In this document: one piece after another, positions 28,948 through 40,729 of the stretch
How positions within the stretch are numbered: position 1 is the first letter of the stretch
Layout: each line of letters starts with the position of its first letter
Assembly (NCBI GenBank): GCA_963727015.1
Contig: CAVSEV010000007.1
Coordinates: 336,148-400,147 of the forward strand
DNA: 64,000 nucleotides
DNA from: DATFVJ01 sp963727015
GTDB taxonomy: Bacteria > Actinomycetota > Actinomycetes > Streptosporangiales > Streptosporangiaceae
Direction: 5' to 3'
Notes under the pieces: model-generated
The model's database searches: none
What the model saw: the letters and a program-made list of their open reading frames with translations, nothing else
Told to the model about the DNA's origin: nothing
Program-made: the position numbers and the translations under genes

Positions 28948-31613
28948 CCGCCGGCCTCCCCCGGCGCCAGCGTCTGGTCCGTGCCCGTGGGCGGCAGAGC
29001 CGGCACAGCGGGGACGGCCTGCGCGCTGTCCGCTGTGCCAGCCGTGCCGCCCACGGGCAGGCTGATGACCATGGTCGTGCCTCCCCCGGGCGTGTCCTCG
29101 GGTGCCAGGCTCCCGCCCATGGCCTCGACCAGGCCCCGCGACAGCGCAAGACCGAGTCCCACCCCCGTGTCGTTGTCACGGTCGCCGAAGCGCTGGAAGG
29201 GCTGGAAGACACGTTCCCTGTCCTCGGGGGGTATGCCGGGCCCGCGGTCGGCCACGCGCAGCTCGACGCGGCCGGCCAGGCTGCTGGCGGTAATCAGCAC
29301 CGGCTGGCCAGCGGGACTATGCCTGACCGCATTGGACACTAGGTTGGCGACGGCCCGCTCGAGCAGCCCCGGGTCGGCGAGGACCTGCGGCGCGTCGTCC
29401 ATGTCGATGAGCTGCACCTGGGCCGGTCCGAAGCCCAGGCCGTCGAGGGCGAGCGGCACGATCTCATCGAGCATGGCCGGCCGCACGGCCAGGCTGAGCG
29501 CGCCGGCCTGCAGCCTGCTCATGTCCAGCAGGTTTTCCACCAGGCGGGTGAGCCGGTCCAGCGACTCGTCCGCGGTGGCGAGCAGTTCGTCGGAGTCTTC
29601 CGGGCTCCAGTCCACGTCGTGGCTGCGCAGGCTCGTCACGGCCGCCTTCGCGGAGGCGAGCGGGGTGCGCAGGTCGTGGCTGACCGCGGCGAGCAGCGCG
29701 GTGCGCATCCGGTGAGCCTCGGCAAGCGGCTTGGCCGCCGCCGCCGCCTCCGCCAGCCTGGCCTGCTCCAGGGCCACCCCGACCTGCGCCGCGAACGCGG
29801 TAAGCACCCGCTGGTCGGAGGCGGGCAGCACCCGGCCGCGCAGGGCGAGGACGACGCTGCCGGTGGCGGCCACGATTGCGTCGCCCTCTCCGGGTGCTGT
29901 GCACGGCCGTGGTCCCGCCGCAGCCACCAGCCGCCAGCCGACCCCGTTGCCCCCTCGCGCGGCCCTGGCAGGCTCAGCCGCTGCCCGCTCAAGCTCTGCG
30001 TGGTCAAGTTCTGCCTGCTCAGTCGCTGCGCGTTCAAGCAGGGCGACGGACTCCATCCCGAACGCCTCCCGGGAGCGTTCCAGCAGCGCAGGGATGGCGT
30101 CTTGTCCGCGGAGCACGCTGCCGGCGAGCGTGGCGAGCGTCTCGGCCTCGGCAGACGCGTGCGCGGCCCGGCGGCTCTGCCGCGCAGAGGCATCCACCAT
30201 GGATGCGACTGTCAGTGCGACGATCAGGAACGCCGTTAGCGCGAGCACGTTGTTGGGCTGCGCGATGCTGAACTGGTAGAGCGGCGGGATGAAGTAGTAG
30301 TTCACCAGCAAGGAGGAGGACACCGCGGCGACGAGGGCCGGGACCAGCCCGCCGAGGCGGGCGATGGCCGCGAGCGCGACAAGGAACACGAGCACCTGGC
30401 TGGTCAGGTTGAGCGGGCCGCGTAGCTGCGCGAGTGCGGCGGTAACCGCCGGCGGAACCGCCAGCGCGGCAGCCAGGCCCGCCAGCTGCCGTCGGCCCCC
30501 GGCCCGGGACCACTGCGCAGCGGGCCAGCGGCCTTTCCCTGCCCTCTCATGGGTGACCATGTGCACGTCGATGTCGCCGGATAGCGCGACCGTGGTCTCG
30601 CCGATGCCGCGGAGCATCAGCCGGGACAGCCGATTGCGCCTGCTGGTGCCGAGCACGAGCTGGGTCGCGCTGACCGCGCGGGCGAAGTCGAGCAGCGCCC
30701 GCGGAATGTCGTCGCCGACCACCTGGTGGTAGGTGCCGCCGAGGGATTCCACCAGCCTGCGCTGGGCCGCCAGCTCGGCCGGCGACGCGTCGGCGAGCCC
30801 GTCGCTGCGTGCCACGTGCACGGCGAGCACGTCACCGCCGACCGCGCGGGCGGCGATCCGGGCGGCGCGCCGGATCAGCGTCCCGCCTTCGGTGCCGCCG
30901 GTCAGCGCGACGACCACGCGCTCGCGCGTCTCCCACACCCCGCCGATGCCGTGCTCGTCGCGGTACTGGTTGAGCCCTTCGTCAACCCGGTCGGCGACCC
31001 AGAGCAGGGCGAGCTCGCGCAGCGCGGTCAGGTTACCGGCCCGGAAATAATTGGAGAGCGCGGCGTCGATCCTCTCGGGTGCGTAGACGCTGCCGTGCGC
31101 CATCCGCCGCCGCAGCGCCTCTGGTGACATGTCCACCAGCTCGACCTGGTCGGCCCTGCGGACAATGTCGTCGGGTACCGTCTCCCGCTGCGGCACCCCG
31201 GTGATCTTCTCGACGACGTCGTTGAGGGATTCCAAGTGCTGGATGTTGACCGTGGTGATGACCTCGATGCCGGCGTCGAGCAGTTCCTGCACGTCCCGCC
31301 ACCGCTTCTCGTTGCGCCCGCCGGGCACGTTGGTGTGCGCGAGCTCGTCCACCAGCGCCACCTCGGGCTTGCGGGCGAGCACCGCGTCCACGTCCATCTC
31401 GGTGAACGCGACGCCGCGGTAGGTGCGGGTCAGCCTGGGCACGGTCTCGAGGTCGCTGGTCAGCTCCTCGGTGCGCGGGCGGCCGTGGCACTCGACGTAG
31501 CCGATGACCACGTCGGTTCCGCGCTCGGCGCGGCGCCGGCCCTCGTCGAGCATCCGGTAGGTCTTGCCGACCCCCGGCGCCGCGCCGAGATAGACCCGCA
31601 ACCGCCCGCGCAC
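28944..31613 (-). CDS. kdpD: KdpD sensor histidine kinase
   Basis: An 889-residue membrane sensor of K+ limitation or osmotic stress that phosphorylates KdpE. In order: the N-terminal KdpD domain with Walker A GAAPGVGKTYRML (residues ~10-22), a universal-stress-like domain (~240-360), four membrane helices of the DUF4118 type (~385-480), a GAF-like region, the phosphoacceptor helix VSHDLRTPLASAKA, and the ATPase domain with GPGIPPEDRERVF and GVGLGLALSRGLVEAMGG. The GTG start at 31613 is preceded by AGGAGG. Full length for the family. The end is rich in Ala/Pro/Val. Confidence 0.96.
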   Translation of the reverse strand: MRGRLRVYLGAAPGVGKTYRMLDEGRRRAERGTDVVIGYVECHGRPRTEELTSDLETVPRLTRTYRGVAFTEMDVDAVLARKPEVALVDELAHTNVPGGRNEKRWRDVQELLDAGIEVITTVNIQHLESLNDVVEKITGVPQRETVPDDIVRRADQVELVDMSPEALRRRMAHGSVYAPERIDAALSNYFRAGNLTALRELALLWVADRVDEGLNQYRDEHGIGGVWETRERVVVALTGGTEGGTLIRRAARIAARAVGGDVLAVHVARSDGLADASPAELAAQRRLVESLGGTYHQVVGDDIPRALLDFARAVSATQLVLGTSRRNRLSRLMLRGIGETTVALSGDIDVHMVTHERAGKGRWPAAQWSRAGGRRQLAGLAAALAVPPAVTAALAQLRGPLNLTSQVLVFLVALAAIARLGGLVPALVAAVSSSLLVNYYFIPPLYQFSIAQPNNVLALTAFLIVALTVASMVDASARQSRRAAHASAEAETLATLAGSVLRGQDAIPALLERSREAFGMESVALLERAATEQAELDHAELERAAAEPARAARGGNGVGWRLVAAAGPRPCTAPGEGDAIVAATGSVVLALRGRVLPASDQRVLTAFAAQVGVALEQARLAEAAAAAKPLAEAHRMRTALLAAVSHDLRTPLASAKAAVTSLRSHDVDWSPEDSDELLATADESLDRLTRLVENLLDMSRLQAGALSLAVRPAMLDEIVPLALDGLGFGPAQVQLIDMDDAPQVLADPGLLERAVANLVSNAVRHSPAGQPVLITASSLAGRVELRVADRGPGIPPEDRERVFQPFQRFGDRDNDTGVGLGLALSRGLVEAMGGSLAPEDTPGGGTTMVISLPVGGTAGTADSAQAVPAVPALPPTGTDQTLAPGEAGG

Positions 31614-31688
31614 TGTGTTTGCCTCCTAAGACTGGGCCGCCTCTCAAGGCTGGGCCGCCTCCAAAGATTTCGCTGGGGAACGACCTTG

Positions 31689-32318
31689 TCAGCCAGACAT
31701 GTTGTCGAGCGCCAGGTTCAATTCCAGGACGTTCACCCGCGGCTCGCCGAGGAACCCGATGTTGCGGTCCTGAATGTGCTTGGTGACCAGGGCTCTGACG
31801 GTCCCCGGGCTGAGGTGGCGGGCCGCCGCGACCCGGTTCGCCTGCAGGTAGGCGTAGGCAGGTGAGATATCGGGGTCGAGACCCGAGCCTGAGGCGGTGA
31901 CCGCGTCGGCCGGCACGCTTGCCGGGCTGACGCCGTTGAACTTCGCCACCTGCTGTCGCCGGGTGTTGATCTCCTGAACCAGCTTCGGGTTGTTCGGGCC
32001 CAGGTTCGACGCGCCGGAGAAGCCCGGGTCACAGCCGTAGTCGGTGGCGGAGGTCGGGTCCGACGCGTTGGACGGCCGCGGCTGGAAATACTGCGGCAGC
32101 GGGTTGCCCTTGGCGTCTACGAACTCCTGGCAGATCAGGCTCGAACCGACGGTCCGGCCGTGGGAGCTGACCAGCGAGCCGTTGGCCTGCTTGTGGAACG
32201 CCACCTGGGCGACACCCCACACCGCGAGCGGGTAGATCACGCCGGTGATCACGGTGAGGACGATGACGGCGCGCACCGCGGCCAGGTGCTGGCCGATCCA
32301 ACTGGGAAGACGTGACAT
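31689..32318 (-). CDS. kdpC: Potassium-transporting ATPase subunit KdpC
   Basis: A 209-residue accessory subunit that stabilises the KdpFABC K+ pump. One N-terminal membrane helix (VIVLTVITGVIYPLAVWGVAQ) is followed by the conserved periplasmic core: GSLVSS...GSSLICQEF, YFQPRPSNA, and near the end DPDISPAYAYLQANRVAAAR and NVLELNLALD. ATG 32318 lies 5 bases after the kdpB stop. Located between kdpB and kdpD as in the standard operon. Confidence 0.96.
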   Translation of the reverse strand: MSRLPSWIGQHLAAVRAVIVLTVITGVIYPLAVWGVAQVAFHKQANGSLVSSHGRTVGSSLICQEFVDAKGNPLPQYFQPRPSNASDPTSATDYGCDPGFSGASNLGPNNPKLVQEINTRRQQVAKFNGVSPASVPADAVTASGSGLDPDISPAYAYLQANRVAAARHLSPGTVRALVTKHIQDRNIGFLGEPRVNVLELNLALDNMSG

Positions 32319-32323
32319 ATCGG

Positions 32324-34443
<2,120 letters not shown>

Positions 34444-34444
<1 letters not shown>

Positions 34445-36105
34445 CAGTGCAGTCCTTCAGCGAACGGGCCCAGCGCGAGCGCTGGGAAGAATGTCAGTCC
34501 GACGATGATGAGGATCACGCCGATCACCATGCCGACGAACAGTGGCTTGTCGGTTGGCATGGTGCCGACGCTGGCCGGCGTCTTCTGCTGTCTGGCCAGC
34601 GAACCTGCCAGCCCCAGGGCGAAGATCTCCGGCGCGAACCTGCCGAGCAGCATGGCGATGCCGCCCGCGGTGTTGTACCAGGTCGTGTTCGTGGTCAGGC
34701 CCGCGAACGCGGAGCCATTGTTGTTGGTCATCGAGGTGAACGCGTACATGATCTCGGTCAGCCCGTGCGGGCCCGGGTTCAGGATCGAGGCCCGCGGGAC
34801 CTTGAACGCGAGCGAGAGCCCGGCGAAGACCAGCACGATCGTCGGCATCGTGAGCATGTAAAGCGCGGCGTACTTCATCTCCCTGGGCCGGATCTTCTTG
34901 CCGATGTACTCAGGGGTCCGGCCGACCATCAGCCCGCCGACGAACACCGCAATGACCGCGAGGATCAAGATGCCGTACAAGCCCGCGCCGACCCCGCCTG
35001 GCGCGACCTCGCCGAGCATCATGTTGAACAGCAAGATCCCGCCACCGAACGGTGTGTAGGAGTCGTGGAAGGAGTTCACCGAGCCGGTCGATGTCACCGT
35101 CGTGGATGCGGCGAACAGCGACGATCCCGGGATGCCGAACCTGACTTCCTTGGCCTCCATGGCACCGTGCGCCGCCTGCGCGGCCACCCCAGCATGCTGC
35201 GCCTCGAAGTAGGTGACACCCGCCGCGGAAGCGGCCCAGATGATCACCATGACCGCGAGAACCGCGTAGCCCTGCCGCTTGTCGCCGACCATCTTGCCGA
35301 AGGTCCGCGTCAGCGAGAACGGGATCACCAGGATCAGGAAGATTTCGACCAGGTTGGTGAACGGGTTCGGGTTCTCGAACGGGTGCGAGGAGTTCGCGTT
35401 GTAGAAACCGCCGCCGTTGTTGCCCATGTCCTTGATGGCCTCCTGCGAGGCCACCGGGCCGCCGGTGATGGTCTGATGCTGGCCGGCCACCGTGGAGACG
35501 ACGTGCCCGGCGCTGAAGTTGTCAATCAGGCCGCCGGCGGCCAGGACCAGCGCGAAAACGAAGGCAAGCGGCAACAGCAACCGTATGGTGCACCGGGTCA
35601 GATCGACCCAGAAGTTGCCGAGCCGGTCGGTCTTGGACCGGGTGAACCCGCGGACCAGCGCGATGGCGATCGCGATGCCCACCGCGGCGGACACGAAGTT
35701 CTGCACCGCCAGCCCGGACATCTGCACCAGGTGGCCCATGGTGGACTCACCCGAGTAGTTCTGCCAGTTCGTGTTGGTGGTGAACGAGGCCGCGGTGTTC
35801 CACGCCAGCGCTGGCGGGACCGCGGGAAACCCGAGCGACAGGAACAGGTGGTGCTGCAGTCGTTCGAGCGCGTACACGGCGAGCACGCAGATCGCGGAGA
35901 ACGCGAGCATGCTGCGCAGGTATGTGCTCCACTTCTGGTCAGCATCCGGGTCGATGCCTATCACCTTGTAGACGCCGCGTTCCACCCGCCAGTGCTTGTC
36001 CGTGGTGAAGATCCGCGCCATGAAGTCGCCGAGCGGCTTGTAGCAGACCGCCAGGGCCACCACCAGCAGGCCGACCTGCAGCCAGCCCGCGAGATTTCCG
36101 TTCAC
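34444..36105 (-). CDS. kdpA: Potassium-transporting ATPase K+-binding subunit KdpA
   Basis: A 553-residue channel-like subunit that selects K+. It shows four pore repeats typical of the SKT superfamily, including TTNTNWQNYSGES, NNGGGFYNANSSHPFENP, FTSMTNNNGSAFAGL and the GRTPEYIGKKI segment. The GTG start (36105) is joined to the kdpF stop by the overlap TAGTG. Length equals that of other KdpA proteins. No defects seen. Confidence 0.97.
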
Positions 36106-36194
36106 TAGAACTTCTCCGGGAAGATCAGGGCCACCACCAGGTAGCCGACCAGCAGGATGCCGACGATCAGGCCGATGATGTTCTCAGCGCTCAA
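36105..36194 (-). CDS. kdpF: KdpF small stabilising subunit
   Basis: A 29-residue single-helix peptide that stabilises the Kdp complex. The frame starts with TTG 36194 and reads SAENIIGLIVGILLVGYLVV, ending with ALIFPEKF, the classic KdpF ending. It overlaps the upstream mini-gene by 11 bases and kdpA by one. It is too short for ordinary ORF calling but fits the operon position exactly. Confidence 0.9.
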   Translation of the reverse strand: MSAENIIGLIVGILLVGYLVVALIFPEKF

Positions 36195-36273
36195 AATGCT
36201 CGACCCCCCACACCAGCAGGCCAAGCACGGCGAAGACCAGCACCGTGAGCCCGATGTAGATCAGGTCCGACAT
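36184..36273 (-). CDS. 29-residue membrane peptide upstream of kdpF
   Basis: ATG 36273 is preceded by AAAGGAG and opens a 29-residue frame: MSDLIYIGLTVLVFAVLGL then LVWGVEHFER and TGA. It has one transmembrane helix with a charged tail. Its stop overlaps the kdpF start region (11-base overlap), so it is translated from the same message. Peptides of similar size occur in this position in other actinobacteria, but the function is unknown. It may be an additional Kdp subunit or a leader peptide coupling kdpF translation. Confidence 0.75.
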   Translation of the reverse strand: MSDLIYIGLTVLVFAVLGLLVWGVEHFER

Positions 36274-36415
36274 GGCCGTGCTCCTTTGCTCCTTGCTCGC
36301 TTCTCCGCCTGCTGCGCGGACGCAGCGCGCGGGCTCCTAGTGTCCATCTGGCGCCACAGGCTCACGCCGCGGGCCATCGGCAAGTAAAACCCCCGAACAT
36401 GGCGAAACGGGCGCT

Positions 36416-36464
36416 CCTAACAGCTCCCTAACAGTGCGGCCGGATTTCCTAACGAAGCCCTAAC
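36416..36464. promoter_or_regulatory. Four CCTAAC half-sites, probable KdpE operator
   Basis: CCTAAC occurs at 36416, 36427, 36448 and 36459: two pairs, each spaced 11 bp start to start, the phasing bound by OmpR/PhoB-type dimers such as KdpE. They lie about 140 bp upstream of the first gene of the kdp message. Binding by KdpE is inferred. No confident -10/-35 could be assigned. Confidence 0.6.
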
Positions 36465-37390
36465 ACGCCGGTCGGCGCGGCCGCCGTATAAGGTGCGCGC
36501 TGGCTCCAGAGCCGCAGCGGCGGTGTTTGCGGGAACAGTGTCGTGGCCATCAGCGTGCCGGACAGCATGAGCAGGGTCGCGATGATTACGGTGGCGACGA
36601 CGTTCAGCCAGCCGGGGTTGAGCCACGGGGCGAGGACCTCGGGGTCGTTGCACAGCAGCAGGAACACGCTGGCGCTGGGCAGCAGCAGCCCGGCGAGGGC
36701 CTGCACAGCCTCGGTGACCAGGCCGAGCGGCGCGTTCGGGATGAGCACGATCGCGGCGGCGGCGGCGGCCAGCCCGGTGTAGGTGGCATAGCACGCCCTG
36801 GCGTCGCGGAAGCTCCGGTGCAGCGAGTGCTTCATGCCGAACATGTCACCGAACGCGTAGCTGGTGGCTAAGGTGACCGCGGCGGCGCCGATGATGCTCG
36901 CATCCAGCAGCCCGTCGCGAACAGCGCGCCGAGCAGGCTGCTCTTGTGCCGAGCGCGTCGGTGAAGTGGCCCACCAGGGGCCGGCCACGGCGCAGGCGGC
37001 GATGATCATGATGGCGCCCGCGCCCACGACCACGGCGCCCGGGCCGAGCACGGTGTCGGCGCGCTCGTGGCTCATGAACCGGGGGGTGATCCGTTTGTCG
37101 ATCACGTTGGACTGCTGGAAGAACAGCTGCCACGGCGCGACGGTGGTGCCGACGATGGCAGTGATGAGCAGGATCGCGTCTGAGCTGATCCCGCCCCGGA
37201 TTCCCGGCACCACCAGGTGGTAGAAGGCGGCGCCGTAGTCCGGGTGGGACATGATTGCCAGCGGGACGAGCACCAGGCTGGCCGCGATGAACAGCAGCAT
37301 CGCGCGCTCCCACGCGCGGTCACCGGCGAGGTGACGATCCCGGATCACCCGCGATCTTGAAGCAGCGGGACTAGCCTGACCGGCACTCAC
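36449..37390 (-). pseudogene. NRAMP-family metal transporter, truncated and frameshifted
   Basis: Retains the later helices of an NRAMP Mn2+/Fe2+ transporter: IVGTTVAPWQLFFQQSNVIDK, then a broken stretch (SPTRSAQEQPARRAV, a shifted frame), then SYAFGDMFGMKHSLHRSFRDA and the final helices. The first membrane helices, including the DPGN metal-binding motif, are missing. Its 3' end runs into the kdp operator region. Confidence 0.75.
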
Positions 37391-37700
37391 CGGGCCTCTC
37401 CAAGATAGACGCTGCGCACCGGCGAAGCAGCGGCCCTTGCCTCACCGCCGGTTGTGTTGTCCGGTCGGCTCAACCGGTACTACGGGCGCCTCCGACGCCC
37501 ACCCAGTCAGTGATCCACTTCCCGGTTTAGCCTGTTATAGGACACCACGCTCCACCAGCACAAACCCGCGTGGTCGGCTTTCCGGAGGGATGCTGGTCGG
37601 CTCGTTAGCAATTCCGTTAGCACATCCGGACGCTGAGCTGCGGCTTACTACTGGTCCTCCCCTACTCGTCGTAGCTGCCAGTCTCTTGGCAGTGACACTG
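37391..37700. other. Spacer without a recognisable gene
   Basis: No supported coding sequence on either strand; it ends just before a hairpin-containing leader at 37705. Confidence 0.4.
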
Positions 37701-37704
37701 GTGC

Positions 37705-37750
37705 GGGCCTAAAATTAGGCCCAGGTGCGCCGGGAAGCCTGGTCGGCACG
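37705..37750 (+). promoter_or_regulatory. Hairpin leader with the GCCGGGAAGCCTGGTCGGC core
   Basis: A 6-bp hairpin GGGCCT-AAAATT-AGGCCC is followed at 37729 by GCCGGGAAGCCTGGTCGGC. The latter closely matches the central stem of leader copy B (GCCGGGAAACCTGGTCGGC, 23580) and resembles copy A. It lies about 40 bp before the start of a broken small membrane protein gene. It may belong to the same class of cis-acting element. Confidence 0.4.
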
Positions 37751-37790
37751 ACATCCGTAACCGTGCGGAGTCGTTCACCAGGAGCGTCCG

Positions 37791-38179
37791 ATGAGCACCC
37801 AGAATGCATCTGCAGGCACGTCACCCGTCACGGGCACCGCCAGACCGGCCTCCAACAAGGCGGCTTCGCCGAGCTGGCCGTGGCGGCGGGCTGCGCTCAT
37901 CCTCGCCGCTGCCGCCCAACTGATCACCATCTCGGCGTTGAATAGCGCCGGCTTTGGCCGCAACGTGGTCGGCGCTGCTGCTCGCCATCGCGCCCGCACC
38001 GCTGGCCGCGGTAACACCGGTCGCTCCGGCCCCAGTTGCGAGGCTGGCCGCTGTCGCCCGTGCGGCGGTCCTGGTGGCAGGTATCGCGGAGCGGGATCGG
38101 GCACACCGGCCTGTTCTTCATCCCAGCCTTGGTGGTGCTGCTCGTCGAAGCGGTCAAGCTCTGGCGCGAGCGGTCCTGA
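37791..38179 (+). pseudogene. Small membrane protein gene, frameshifted
   Basis: ATG 37791 with AGGAG upstream begins a protein with one hydrophobic segment (RRAALILAAAAQLITISALN). The frame then shifts near 37945 and again near 38090; a third frame gives IGHTGLFFIPALVVLLVEAVKLW and a stop. The pieces suggest a membrane protein of ~125 residues inactivated by indels. Family unknown. Confidence 0.5.
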
Positions 38180-38339
38180 TCCTGCCGGATCGCCACCGCC
38201 GTGCAGAGAGAGCCTAGGGCTGCGTCAAGGATCAAGCGAGGCCGAATGTCCAGGATCAAGCGACGCCAGGCGGCCTCGTTTGGCAGCGGGAGGAGGTAAC
38301 CGAAACAGTGACGATTGGTCGTGCGGAAGGAGGGCTGCC

Positions 38340-38885
38340 GTGTCCAGCGTACGCCGGGTAATCGTCGGCACGAGCGGCTCGCCGGGCAGTCTGCGGGCAC
38401 TGCGTTACGCCGAGGACCTGGCCCGCGCCCATGCCGCCATCCTGATACCCGTTCTTGCTTGGGTGCCGCCGGGCGGTGACCGCGCCGACCGCCGTCAACC
38501 TTCGGGTCAGCTGCGCCTGGTATGGCGGGACGCCGCCTGCCAGCGGCTTCGTGATGCGCTCGTCGCGGCCTGGGGACAAGTCCCTGACGATCCACCGGTC
38601 CGGCCCCTCGTTCAGCGGGGTGAGGCTGGCTGGGTCCTGGTCAGTGTGGCCTGCTGCGCTGATGACCTGCTGGTCGTGGGTGCTGGCCGTCGTGGCGCGC
38701 TGGCCCGGATGGTCTGCGGCAAGGTGAGCCGCCACTGCCTGGCCCATGCCCAGTGCCCCGTGCTCGCCGTCCCGCCACCCGCACTCGCCCGGGAAATCGG
38801 GCATGGCCGGATTGTATGGGCGTTCCGGCACCGGAGGCTGACCCCGGATCGGGTCCTCCGGAACCAGCGCCAGGCAGCCACTTAA
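38340..38885 (+). CDS. Universal stress protein family protein
   Basis: A 181-residue single UspA domain. It starts with RRVIVGTSGSPGSLRALRYA and ends with the ATP-binding signature LLVVGAGRRGALARMVCGKVSRHCLAHAQCPVLAV (G-2x-G-9x-G-S/T type). GTG 38340 has GGAAGGAGG at ideal spacing; the open frame upstream belongs to the decayed neighbour. Such proteins support dormancy and stress survival by binding ATP. It lies directly before a DUF4118 gene. Confidence 0.9.
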   Translation: MSSVRRVIVGTSGSPGSLRALRYAEDLARAHAAILIPVLAWVPPGGDRADRRQPSGQLRLVWRDAACQRLRDALVAAWGQVPDDPPVRPLVQRGEAGWVLVSVACCADDLLVVGAGRRGALARMVCGKVSRHCLAHAQCPVLAVPPPALAREIGHGRIVWAFRHRRLTPDRVLRNQRQAAT

Positions 38886-38904
38886 GGGGCAGGAGGTCTC
38901 ACAG

Positions 38905-39681
38905 ATGACCCGCTACCTGACGAGGGACCGCATCGCCATCGCGGCTGCGCTGGCGGCACCGCTTGCGGCAGCGGCGATTCTGCTGCCGTTCCGTGCGGGC
39001 TGGTCGAACACGAACGTGGCCCTGCTGCTGGTCGTGGTGGTGGTCGGGGTAGCTGCGATCGGTAACCGGGTGGCTGGCGGCCTGGCGGCGGTGTGGGCGG
39101 CGGTCTGGTTCGACTTCTTCTTCACCTTGCCGTATGAGCGGTTCACGATCCGCAGGTCATCGGATATCACGACCGCGGTGCTCCTGTTGGCGGTCGGCCT
39201 GGCCGTGTCGCAGCTGGCGGCTCGCGCTCGGCGGCTGCAGGTTATTGCGATCACGGACGCGGGTTACCTGGCGTTGATCCGCGAGACCGCGTCGCTCGCC
39301 CAGTCCGCCAGGTCGCCTGATCCCGTTGTCGATCACGTCAAGCAGAAGCTCACCGGCGTGCTCGACCTAAAAGGATGCCGGTTCGAGTACGGTTCCCTGC
39401 TCGGTCATCCGCCGCGTCTGGCGCCAGACGGCAACATAATGATGGGTGACTACCGCTGGGACTTCGAACGATGGGGACTTCCCGCGGAGGAGATCGAGTT
39501 GCCGGTTTCCGGCCCCGGACAGTACTACGGGCGGTTCATGCTGAAGCCAAAACCGGGCTCGAAGCCCTCCCTGCAGGCGCGCCTGGTCGCCGTCACCCTG
39601 GCCGATCAGGCCGGGCGCGCCTTCGGCGCCAGTGACAACGCGCGGACCGCGCGCACCAGCCGGACTGCCCCGGACGAGTGA
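38905..39681 (+). CDS. DUF4118 domain membrane protein (KdpD-like sensor without kinase)
   Basis: A 258-residue protein with three or four N-terminal membrane helices (residues ~10-110) matching the DUF4118 module of KdpD (WAAVWFDFFFTLPYERFTI is the hallmark). A soluble GAF-like region follows, ending near residue 245. No histidine-kinase domain is present. It starts at ATG 38905 behind AGGAGG, 19 bases after the usp stop, so usp and this gene are probably co-transcribed. It may sense turgor or ions and act through protein contacts; this is inference. Confidence 0.85.
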   Translation: MTRYLTRDRIAIAAALAAPLAAAAILLPFRAGWSNTNVALLLVVVVVGVAAIGNRVAGGLAAVWAAVWFDFFFTLPYERFTIRRSSDITTAVLLLAVGLAVSQLAARARRLQVIAITDAGYLALIRETASLAQSARSPDPVVDHVKQKLTGVLDLKGCRFEYGSLLGHPPRLAPDGNIMMGDYRWDFERWGLPAEEIELPVSGPGQYYGRFMLKPKPGSKPSLQARLVAVTLADQAGRAFGASDNARTARTSRTAPDE

Positions 39682-40729
39682 CGACGTGCACCGGCCCGCC
39701 GAGCGGGAGCTGGCCCGGTGGGGCCTGCCCGGCTGGTATGCCGCGCCGGTGTTCGCGCCTGGGGGGCTACCCGCTGGCCGGGCTGCTGCTCGCGCTGCCG
39801 CGCTTGCGGCGACCGGCCAGCTGGACCGCGCCCGGCAGTGTACTCGTGCTGGTATGCACGTATATCGCGGCAAGTTGCACGGCCAGGCTGCCGCCACGCT
39901 GCGGCACCACGCCGCCGGGCCTGGTATGGCTTGCCGGGCAAGCCCTGTCATGCGAGCTGGCCTGACTCTGAAGCCGGCGGCCGGGGACAGGCAGGCCCTG
40001 GGTGGTCAGGAGGGGGCCGGACGGGCGGGGCGGTGCCCATGCCAGCGGATCGAGGGTGCCGTCGACGGCGACTTCGGCGACATCGGTGAGGCGCGCAGGT
40101 TGCTGTTGCGGGCGTAGCTTTGCAACCTGGCGAAGGCCTGGCTGCGGCGGAGACGCCGAGCAGGTTGACGCACCGGTCGGCACGCCCGGACAGCAGGTCG
40201 ACGATGTCATAGTCGTCGACGAGAGGAGGCGGGTTGAGATGACCCGGGAAGCCGACGTGGTCCAGGCGCTTGTCAAGATCGCCTGGCACTCTGGCGATCT
40301 GGTTCCCGTGCCTGCTTCCTGGCCTTCACGTCTGCGCCATGCCGGCGACGTAGGGCAAGCGGATGGACCCGCGATAGCCTCCCCGGCCGGCCGTTGCTGA
40401 GTCCGCGGTGCGATCGCGGTCCCCGCATAAGCGCTGAGCTGGCCACGACAGAACCGGCCGGCAGTTGGTGCGCACGGGGAGCATCGGGGAACGCCATGGA
40501 CACCGGCGCGGCAGAACGACCCCTCCTAGCTGCGGGAGGAAGGCCAGCGGGGCAACAGGGAACTGGCCCCCAGGCGAGAGTGTGCCTCGCGAAGCCAAGC
40601 GCCGATCATAAGCCGTGAGTCCGCCGGGAGACCGCCCAGCGGCCCCCAGTGTCCTCTATCCAGCCGCCGGTAATCCGCGCGGAATACGGGTACCGAGGTG
40701 CTGTTGCTGCATCGCCTTAAGGAGGGGCC
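39682..40729. other. Eroded 1-kb stretch
   Basis: Only one family-like relic is visible, on the minus strand at 40040-40225 (listed separately). The rest gives no supportable coding sequence. AAGGAGG at 40719-40725 serves the next gene. Confidence 0.45.
40040..40225 (-). pseudogene. GAF-ANTAR regulator remnant
   Basis: The minus strand reads LVDDYDIVDLLSGRADRCVNLLGVSAA, a typical start of the GAF domain in actinobacterial GAF-ANTAR proteins. Next to it, in two frames, are LQSYARNSNLR and RLTDVAEVAVDGTLDP, the end of an ANTAR RNA-binding domain. The middle ~170 residues are gone. The remnant suggests an internal deletion joining both ends. Confidence 0.5.

Noticed and set aside
28303..29715. 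A 470-codon plus-strand frame opposite kdpE/kdpD
   Set aside because: Antisense to two unmistakable genes and without motifs.
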